37,274 nucleotides of DNA. It comes from Ferruginibacter sp. (GTDB taxonomy: Bacteria > Bacteroidota > Bacteroidia > Chitinophagales > Chitinophagaceae). A program made the position numbers and the translations under genes. The stretch's first letter is position 1; every line of letters starts with the position of its first letter. The notes under the pieces are model-generated. The model ran no database searches, had not been told where the DNA came from, and saw only the letters and a list, made by a program, of their open reading frames with translations. This document shows positions 31,253-37,274 of the stretch, piece by piece. The stretch is from positions 1 to 37,274 of the forward strand of contig JAHBTM010000018.1 in the NCBI GenBank assembly GCA_019638635.1. Direction: 5' to 3'.

Positions 31253-32469
31253 CCATTTTCTGTTTTGGGTGTGTGCAATGCAATGGCATCATACATTTTT
31301 TGAACGGAATTTTCCCAGGTGTGGGAACGTGCCGTTCGTATTCGGTGCTGTATCAGTGTCTGATCATTCTTTTCATTTAAACTTTTTTCAATTGCCCGAA
31401 TATATTCTTCCGGCCCGTTGCATAAATATACGCAATCAGCAAAATCTTCCATCGTTTCAGTTCGTGTGGCCACCACCGGCTTACCCGTAGCAAGGTATTC
31501 ATCTACCTTACGCGGATAATTCCCAATGGTGAGTTGATTTACTTTTTGAGGATTCAGGCACACATCAAAACGATGTACATACTCCGGCAGTGATTCAACC
31601 GGTTTACTTCCAAGGAAATGCACATTGGGCAATTGATGTAGGGGAGATTGTTTAAATACATCATCTTCCGGACCAATTAAAACCAACTGCCATTCCGGTT
31701 TATTTTTGGCGATACTTTCCATGAGGTTCAGATCAAGTCGCATATCTGTCAGGAAGCCGCAGTAACCAATGATTGGCGATGGAATATTGCGGATGTCTTC
31801 CGGAAATTCAGTAGGCGGGTCCACAAAAAACTCATCCCCGCATCCCTGCCCTGTATAATAACTATTCGGATTATGTTTTGCGGCATAACCGGTGAGATAG
31901 AGTGAATTCGTTACTACCAAATCAACTTTTTTGATAATCTCGGGTTCGGCAAACTGACCATGCTTATTGAAATATGGTTGTGCAAGTAAATAATCGCGCA
32001 GGTAATACATACTCAGTGAAGGCTGCAACAATTCCGGCAGGTATAAGCCATTATAGAAATCATTATCAATAAACAGGATAGTATTTTTAAACCCCAACTG
32101 ATCCGCCGCTTCTAGGATGGCTTTTGCCAGCAACCGGTTGTTGCGTTTGTTCATGTATGTGTACAGCGCATTATGCGGCATCCAGTTGATGGATTCGAGC
32201 AACACGGGAGGATTCAGTATATACAGTTGTGATGCTACTTCAGTGAGCGTACGTTCGCCCTTCTTAATACTTTTTAAACGATTTATGGTTTTGATGTCAT
32301 TCGGTGCTTTGTAACGCGTAACGCGGTCGAGCGGACGATTGACATACAACACCCGGTTATGGCGTGCAATCACCTGCGCCATGTTTTTAAAATTATGGGC
32401 AATATCCAGGTCCCAGGGTTGTATCCCTAACATAATAATATCTCTGCCGCTTACTGTTGCGTTTTCCAT
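31249..32469 (-). CDS. Glycosyltransferase, GT4-like (GT-B fold)
   Basis: From the ATG at 32469 (MENATVSGRDIIMLGIQPWD) the protein has 406 residues. The N-terminal half has DLDIAHNFKNMAQVIARHNRVLYVNRP and VVTNSLYLTGYAAKHNPNSYYTGQGCGDEFF; the C-terminal half has IIGYCGFLTDMRLDLNLMES, WQLVLIGP, NVHFLGSKPVESLPEY and YPRKVDEYLATGKPVVATRT, the nucleotide-sugar binding region of GT4/TuaH-like enzymes. It therefore transfers a sugar onto a growing lipid-linked repeat unit on the cytoplasmic side. It overlaps the flippase stop by 19 bases; a longer open frame to 32538 lies within the flippase gene and is not family-like. The donor and linkage are unknown. Confidence 0.88.
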   Translation of the reverse strand: MENATVSGRDIIMLGIQPWDLDIAHNFKNMAQVIARHNRVLYVNRPLDRVTRYKAPNDIKTINRLKSIKKGERTLTEVASQLYILNPPVLLESINWMPHNALYTYMNKRNNRLLAKAILEAADQLGFKNTILFIDNDFYNGLYLPELLQPSLSMYYLRDYLLAQPYFNKHGQFAEPEIIKKVDLVVTNSLYLTGYAAKHNPNSYYTGQGCGDEFFVDPPTEFPEDIRNIPSPIIGYCGFLTDMRLDLNLMESIAKNKPEWQLVLIGPEDDVFKQSPLHQLPNVHFLGSKPVESLPEYVHRFDVCLNPQKVNQLTIGNYPRKVDEYLATGKPVVATRTETMEDFADCVYLCNGPEEYIRAIEKSLNEKNDQTLIQHRIRTARSHTWENSVQKMYDAIALHTPKTENG

Positions 32470-33812
32470 TTCGGTTGAAACTTTTCCATGATGATGTGAT
32501 ATATTTCGGGGTAAAACCGTGCTGCATACACAAAGCACATCCCTATCTGTACATTGTAATATTTATTCAACAGTATTTGTGTAACAATAAAACCGATCAC
32601 ATGCGTAATAATAAGTGCATGAGCAGCTCCCATGAAACCAAACTGCACAATAAAAACATATGAGAGCACTACATTCAATATGGCCATTCCTGTGATGAGG
32701 TAAAAGTTGATGTGAGGCCTTCCACCAGAATCAATAATCACTGCCCATTGTTTTAAAAAGGCAAGAAATAAAACGGAAACAGCGGTTACCTGCAGAAAAG
32801 GGGCTGCATCATAATACTGCTGATCGGCGAGGATACGAATAATAAATTTTGGAAACAATACGATGAACAGTACCGCCGGTAAGCTGAGGCATAAAGTAGC
32901 GCCCACTGTTTTTTCGTAATAATATTTGATCATGGGTTTATTCGAAGCAATGTCGCGGTTCGCACTTTTCGGGAAAAGGATATCGCTCAACACCTGAGAG
33001 GGCATATCGGCCAGGTTCAGTACACGCGCAGCAATACTCTGAGATGCCGTATAAGCCGTACTGCCCAGCAGGGGAGACAACATCATACCGCCTGCATTTG
33101 CAAATACCAAGGTGCTCACACCCGACCCAAAAACATATTTCCCGAAATGCCAAAGCCGGTGGAACCATTCCCTGCTAAACACAAAAGTATGCGTCAGGTA
33201 TTTCCTGACATAACGGTATCCCACAAACGAACCTATAAGTATGCCTGCGATATAAAACCATACAAGCGAAGTTAAAGTTACTTTGTCCTGATATAGCAAT
33301 GCCCCAATCAGCAATACGAGTGTAATGCCCTGTCGCCAAAAGAATGTCCAGAACAATGCTTTAAACTGAGCCCGGCTGTACATCATCCATTCAAAGTGTG
33401 AAAAGGGAATAAGGATTATAATGCCGGCAATGAAGAGATAGGTCATATCTGCGAGCCCACTGGCATGTAAAACCACCTCCAACCAATGGGCAGATAGTGC
33501 GAGGATGCCCATGAGTAAGACAGACACCAAAATATTCAGTGTGAGGGCGGCAGACAAAACCAATTTGTGTTCATGGTCTTTACTGTGATTCAGAAAACGA
33601 ATCATGGATGTTTTCACGAGTGCCTGACGAATCAGTTCTACAAAAGAAGTTAACACCAGAAACAAGGCCCACACCCCCATCTCATCTTTGGTAAGGGCGC
33701 GTTTAGCCAGTAACATGGTACTGATAACTCCAAAAATGGGAATGGAGAGTTTTTGCAGCCCATTGAAAATACCGGAAACAATCCAGCCCTGGTATTTTGA
33801 ATGTGTAGCCAT
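32451..33812 (-). CDS. Wzx-type oligosaccharide flippase (MOP superfamily)
   Basis: The 453-residue protein has about 12-14 hydrophobic segments and the MOP/polysaccharide-export text: an N-terminal GIFNGLQKLSIPIFGVIST with LAKRALTKDEMGVWALFLVLTSFVELIRQ, and further on SQSIAARVLNLADMPSQVLSDILFPKSA. Such proteins flip undecaprenyl-linked repeat units to the periplasm. Its position between a methyltransferase and a glycosyltransferase, with a Wzy-like and a Wzz-like protein in the same operon, supports a Wzx/Wzy-dependent pathway. The start is 8 bases after the methyltransferase stop, and it overlaps the glycosyltransferase gene by 19 bases. Confidence 0.9.
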   Translation of the reverse strand: MATHSKYQGWIVSGIFNGLQKLSIPIFGVISTMLLAKRALTKDEMGVWALFLVLTSFVELIRQALVKTSMIRFLNHSKDHEHKLVLSAALTLNILVSVLLMGILALSAHWLEVVLHASGLADMTYLFIAGIIILIPFSHFEWMMYSRAQFKALFWTFFWRQGITLVLLIGALLYQDKVTLTSLVWFYIAGILIGSFVGYRYVRKYLTHTFVFSREWFHRLWHFGKYVFGSGVSTLVFANAGGMMLSPLLGSTAYTASQSIAARVLNLADMPSQVLSDILFPKSANRDIASNKPMIKYYYEKTVGATLCLSLPAVLFIVLFPKFIIRILADQQYYDAAPFLQVTAVSVLFLAFLKQWAVIIDSGGRPHINFYLITGMAILNVVLSYVFIVQFGFMGAAHALIITHVIGFIVTQILLNKYYNVQIGMCFVYAARFYPEIYHIIMEKFQPKWKTQQ

Positions 33813-33820
33813 ATGGAAAG

Positions 33821-34555
33821 TTATGGCCTTTTAAGGATTTTAGATTTGAGGACACTTTTCAGTATATCGAAAAAAGCGGATGCGCTGGCACGCAATTCCT
33901 GCCCGTACGTACGTTCAGGGAAAAAACTGCTCCCCCATTCTTTCTTCCATTTACCTGAAAAATACTTTCTTATTTCAGGATCAGTTGGTTCAATTTCGTA
34001 TTTGAAATCGTTTTCCCATTCAATTCTTACTGATAATAAATTAGGATGTGTGCGTTCAGTAATTTTAAACCCTATACTGTGTGTAGGAAGATATTCCTGT
34101 ATCAACTCTCCCAAATCATAGCCGTAGGTAAATCCGAGTTTTGTTTTATCCACCAGATAGAGGCAATCGTTGTGTTCGTGTAAAATCCATTTATGTGATT
34201 CCCGGGGAAACAAATATTCGCCTAACAATGAGGGGGTTTCCAGATAGCCGCGCTTACCCACTCTGAACAATTCACTTAAAAACTGAACGGGGTTTTCAAC
34301 ATGTTCCAGCACATGGCAACAGATGACATAATCAAATTCATGGTCTTTAAACGGCAGGTTTTCTCCATCGGCATTGATAAATTTTTGTTTCTTCAACACT
34401 TTGATGTCGCCGCTACGGTGATAATTGGTATCTGTAAACTTATCAACCACCACATTGGCACGGGGGTGCGGATTGTGCCCGCCACCTACATCCAATACAT
34501 AGTCGCTTCGTTTTACATCAATATGGAACCTGCTTTTCGGGTTTCTGATCTTCAT
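33821..34555 (-). CDS. SAM-dependent methyltransferase of the polysaccharide operon
   Basis: The 244-residue protein has a class I SAM motif (VLDVGGGHNPHPRANVVVD, about 19-37), INADGENLPF and the motif IV-type text FDYVICCHVLEHVENPV. The C-terminal 90 residues are basic and specific to this protein. Such enzymes in capsule or O-antigen loci methylate sugars or modify the chain end; the GGGxxP form is shared with methyltransferase family 11 members of glycan loci. The start overlaps the acyltransferase stop as ATGA, and the stop is 8 bases before the flippase. Confidence 0.85.
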   Translation of the reverse strand: MKIRNPKSRFHIDVKRSDYVLDVGGGHNPHPRANVVVDKFTDTNYHRSGDIKVLKKQKFINADGENLPFKDHEFDYVICCHVLEHVENPVQFLSELFRVGKRGYLETPSLLGEYLFPRESHKWILHEHNDCLYLVDKTKLGFTYGYDLGELIQEYLPTHSIGFKITERTHPNLLSVRIEWENDFKYEIEPTDPEIRKYFSGKWKKEWGSSFFPERTYGQELRASASAFFDILKSVLKSKILKRP

Positions 34556-35646
34556 CCTTTAAGGTATTTCTGTTGCTCTGCCGGTGCAATCGTTTCCTTT
34601 TTTTCCAGCGAGAACAACCATGTAAATTTATATCGTACACTTAGTTTATACAATAGTACCGGCACAATCAACCCCATACTTATGCCTGCCAGCAAAAGTG
34701 TGGGTACGTGTTCGATACCGAAAAACCTCACCATTATAATACGTGTGGCTGCCAACACCATTACATGCGCTACATATATATACAGTGAATGCCTGCCTAA
34801 TTGATGTAACCATTGCATGGTATGATAACGTTGCAGCTGAAACGCCAGACTCATCACCCAGGCACATCCTGTTAAGGCTATAATCAAAAACCGGATGGGT
34901 TGATGATATTCTACGTAATCGTAGAACTTGGTTTCATGATGCAGGTTTTCCAACAAAAAATACCATTGCGTAACTGCAAAAGGAATGATGAGCAAAGCCA
35001 TCAACTTCCAGGATTGCAACACGCTCAGGTTTTCCTTATCGCGTATAAAACGACCAATTCCGTCTCCTATTGCATAAAAAATATAGTAATGCATGATATC
35101 GGCTAAAAACCCGATATTGATCTGGTGTTGACCGATGACTGCCGACGCATAATATAAACCAAGCCCCAGTCCGGCATTTTGCCAGAAATTAAGTCCGGCT
35201 TTCACTTTCATAAGCGCATAGCAAACCGACACATTAAAGAGCGCATACAAGTACCAGAATTGCTCAACCCCTCTGGGTAAATAAAACAGCAATCCGTAAT
35301 CAGCCGGCGTTCGTTGTGCATTCACATATCCGGAAAGGATGATTTGAAGCGTAATTTGTAAAAATCCCCAGATGAAATAAGGATACAAAATGGTTCGGGC
35401 CTTGTTACCGATAAACGGAGACAGGCCACGTTTTTGCAAACTCCCGGCAACAAATATTCCGGATACCACAAAAAACAACGGCATACGAAAACTAAAAAAT
35501 AAGATGTTGGCATGTTCAAGAGGCATATAAGCCTGAACATCTAAACCCGCTGCTTTAATTCCTTCAAACACGTGCCGGTACAATACCAGAATGATGGCTA
35601 CTCCCCTGGCGTAATCAATCCATGTTTGTCGGTTTCCCTGTAACAT
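34552..35646 (-). CDS. Acyltransferase-3 family membrane protein of the polysaccharide operon
   Basis: The 364-residue polytopic protein has the acyltransferase-3 start WIDYARGVAIILVLYRHVFEGI with the conserved Arg-His pair in YRH, then ILFFSFRMPLFFVVSGIFVAG. About ten hydrophobic segments follow, with a late block HQLGRHSLYIYVAHVM. It is predicted to O-acylate the repeat unit or polymer. It resembles the OpgC/fucose O-acetyltransferase branch more than OafA. The gap to the upstream Wzz/BY-kinase-like gene is 2 bases, and its stop overlaps the methyltransferase start. Confidence 0.87.
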   Translation of the reverse strand: MLQGNRQTWIDYARGVAIILVLYRHVFEGIKAAGLDVQAYMPLEHANILFFSFRMPLFFVVSGIFVAGSLQKRGLSPFIGNKARTILYPYFIWGFLQITLQIILSGYVNAQRTPADYGLLFYLPRGVEQFWYLYALFNVSVCYALMKVKAGLNFWQNAGLGLGLYYASAVIGQHQINIGFLADIMHYYIFYAIGDGIGRFIRDKENLSVLQSWKLMALLIIPFAVTQWYFLLENLHHETKFYDYVEYHQPIRFLIIALTGCAWVMSLAFQLQRYHTMQWLHQLGRHSLYIYVAHVMVLAATRIIMVRFFGIEHVPTLLLAGISMGLIVPVLLYKLSVRYKFTWLFSLEKKETIAPAEQQKYLKG

Positions 35647-35648
35647 GA

Positions 35649-37274
35649 TTATGCATCCATATTTTCAGTAAGTACTTTATTTAAAATGACGCCTTGTTGT
35701 TTTTCCTTTTGAGCAATCAGGAAGCGGATGGAATCGTGATCAGTTTGAGTGAGTGAGTTTTCAGCAGAAAAAACGGTGAACACGCCTTCTACGTAAGGAA
35801 TAATTTCTTTACTGTCTGAATAGAAATTCAGGGCTGCACCCTCAATAAAAATATAGTCGTAGTTTTCGCTGAACGCTGCCAGTGCTTTCTCCATATCTAA
35901 ATTGTATAACACTTCTGCCGGTGTAAGATTCCCGCCGGTACACCCAATAATATCAAGGCCCTCATGCACGGTGTGTGATACCAGTTTCTGTTGCTTCACC
36001 GGTACGTTCCACTTCATATTTGCGGCCAGGTCATCTACCATAACTTCTGCATTGAGTGTACGCGTTAAGGTGTTATTCGAAAAGTTTAGGTCTATCAATA
36101 ATACCCTTTTCTTACTTAGCAACATTCCGGCAGCCAATGCTTCTATAACAGAAGTTTTTCCGGTTTTTCGGCGTGTACTCGTAAATAAAAACACTTTTCG
36201 GTTGCTGTTGAGCACTTCGAACCTCAGTTTGCGAATGTTATTTTTGAACGCGTGGTATTTCTTTGCTTTTAAATCTTCCAGTATAACGGTAAAGGGTGTA
36301 CGCTTTCCAAATGACACTTTGTTCAGTATGATGCCTGCTTTAATGCGTGCATTTCTGGAGAACATAGACGGGGTTTTCTGAGCCGGATCAAAAATTTCCA
36401 GAAAGATGAAGAAAATAGATGTGAGCAGAAACATAGACATACCCGCCAGTGCCATCTTCATCAATGTTTGTTTCGATTCAGGTTGAGCAGCCGGTAAACC
36501 CACTTTGGTTTGGATAAAGTTGGCGGTAGGGTCATCCTTCGACAAGCCCTGTACCTGAGAAAATTTTTCCTTCACCGTTTTCAACTGTTCATTTTCCATT
36601 TCCAGTTGAGTACGGATTACATCGAGCTTTACATTGCTGCCCGGATTTACATTTGCAAGCCCCATATAGCGGCTGATCCGCGTATTGAAATCATCTATGG
36701 TAGATTGGGTAGCGCTGAGCAATGCTTCCTGCTCATTGATTTCACGTGTGAGTTTATCAATCTTTTCTCTGTCTCTGCTGCGTGAAGTAGATGCACCTGA
36801 TTTTTGAATAATTTCTGCACGCAAATCATCAATTTGTTTTTGAAGTGCAGGGTCGTTCCCTCCCTTGCGAGACAACTCGGCCACCAGTTCATTTCTGCGA
36901 TTGGTTAAGCGAACCACTTCATCATTGTTGTTGCCGGTACCCAACGATTGCAATGTTTGTAGCTGGCTCCGTAAATACGATAAACGGTTTGCATATTCAT
37001 TGTATTTACCCCGTTGTTCTGCCAGCCGTGTTTCAAGCTCTGTTACAGTTTCCATAGCACTGGTGGTACGGCTTTCCGGATCAATAGACCCCTGACTGAT
37101 TCTTTCACTCAACAGTAGCGCCCCGAGGCTGTCTACCTTACGTTGTTGTTGCTCCATCAGGCTGCGGATGTTTTCTGTATTTTCACCTGTACGCATGCTG
37201 TTGAGGTTGCGGTAATAACTCAGGAATTCGTTACCGATAGCGTTAACCACCCATGCCGACAATTCAGGGTTTTC
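35649..37274 (-). CDS. Wzz/BY-kinase-like polysaccharide chain-length protein with degenerate kinase motifs (5' end beyond the window)
   Basis: The frame is open to the right edge (first codons read ENPELSAWVV), so the N-terminus with the first TM helix is missing; 541 residues are visible. NPELSAWVVNAIGNEFLSYY matches the end of the Wzz/GumC domain. A long periplasmic coiled coil follows (about 40-240, for example VTELETRLAEQRGKYNEYANR), then the second TM helix (about 36380-36480; ALAGMSMFLLTSIFFIFLEIF) and a cytoplasmic P-loop domain. Its Walker A reads STRRKTGKTS, Walker A' LLIDLNFSNNTL and Walker B YDYIFIEGAAL, where active bacterial tyrosine kinases have GxGKS, LLIDxDxR and a hydrophobic strand ending in D. 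The C-terminal tail lacks the usual tyrosine cluster. It is probably a chain-length or assembly scaffold without autokinase activity. Confidence 0.85.
   Translation of the reverse strand, partial: ENPELSAWVVNAIGNEFLSYYRNLNSMRTGENTENIRSLMEQQQRKVDSLGALLLSERISQGSIDPESRTTSAMETVTELETRLAEQRGKYNEYANRLSYLRSQLQTLQSLGTGNNNDEVVRLTNRRNELVAELSRKGGNDPALQKQIDDLRAEIIQKSGASTSRSRDREKIDKLTREINEQEALLSATQSTIDDFNTRISRYMGLANVNPGSNVKLDVIRTQLEMENEQLKTVKEKFSQVQGLSKDDPTANFIQTKVGLPAAQPESKQTLMKMALAGMSMFLLTSIFFIFLEIFDPAQKTPSMFSRNARIKAGIILNKVSFGKRTPFTVILEDLKAKKYHAFKNNIRKLRFEVLNSNRKVFLFTSTRRKTGKTSVIEALAAGMLLSKKRVLLIDLNFSNNTLTRTLNAEVMVDDLAANMKWNVPVKQQKLVSHTVHEGLDIIGCTGGNLTPAEVLYNLDMEKALAAFSENYDYIFIEGAALNFYSDSKEIIPYVEGVFTVFSAENSLTQTDHDSIRFLIAQKEKQQGVILNKVLTENMDA

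Noticed and set aside
1..37274. Mobile elements, prophage, defence islands, tRNA or rRNA genes
   Set aside because: No transposase, integrase, recombinase, toxin-antitoxin or restriction gene text and no clover-leaf RNA was recognised on either strand; a covariance-model scan was not possible here.

Overview
The window looks like chromosomal DNA of a Bacteroidota bacterium, most likely Chitinophagales/Chitinophagaceae. The evidence is three secreted proteins with C-terminal type IX secretion (T9SS) type A sorting domains, promoter-like octamers of the Bacteroidota TAnnTTTG type ahead of several genes, A-rich rather than Shine-Dalgarno-like leaders, a PorT-like beta-barrel start, and an extended-type IspH. 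The genus assignment is inference. I see no tRNA, rRNA, insertion sequence, phage gene or CRISPR array.

Left third (1-12.2 kb), mostly housekeeping: the 5' end of an outer-membrane beta-barrel gene, a DEAD-box RNA helicase with a DbpA-type RNA-binding domain, a small cytoplasmic GH13 amylase divergent from ispH, cmk (overlapping ispH tail to tail), clpC with a strong terminator, a STAS-domain gene overlapping the RNase Z gene, an esterase-like gene that has probably lost its nucleophile, dapA, and an L,D-transpeptidase-like gene carrying an 18-bp tandem repeat.

Middle (12.5-26.3 kb), cell surface: a LamG/HYDIN-type T9SS protein with an internal duplication, an acyltransferase-3 membrane protein, a T9SS SGNH hydrolase, a tight four-gene plus-strand unit (methyltransferase, polytopic GT-C-like membrane protein, UbiA/DPPR-synthase-like prenyltransferase, HAD-IB phosphatase), and a 1592-residue T9SS protein combining an RCC1-like propeller, nine PKD-like domains and an embedded esterase.

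Right third (26.5-37.3 kb): one tightly packed minus-strand operon that enters from beyond the right edge. In transcription order it holds a Wzz/BY-kinase-like chain-length protein (5' end missing, kinase motifs degenerate), an acyltransferase, a methyltransferase, a Wzx-type flippase, a GT4-like glycosyltransferase, a 38-residue single-TM protein, an O-antigen ligase/Wzy-like protein, a short TolC-like protein, a Tat-like gluconate-2-dehydrogenase subunit 3 and a GMC oxidoreductase. It looks like a Wzx/Wzy exopolysaccharide assembly and export locus with an attached sugar-oxidising pair. No priming transferase or Wza-like exporter is inside the window.

The most interesting points are this operon's unusual parts (degenerate BY-kinase, short TolC, GMC pair, 38-aa membrane protein), the possible prenyl-phospho-pentose module at 18.2-21.5 kb, the giant PKD/esterase protein, and the repeated end-to-end packing of convergent genes with no intergenic space.
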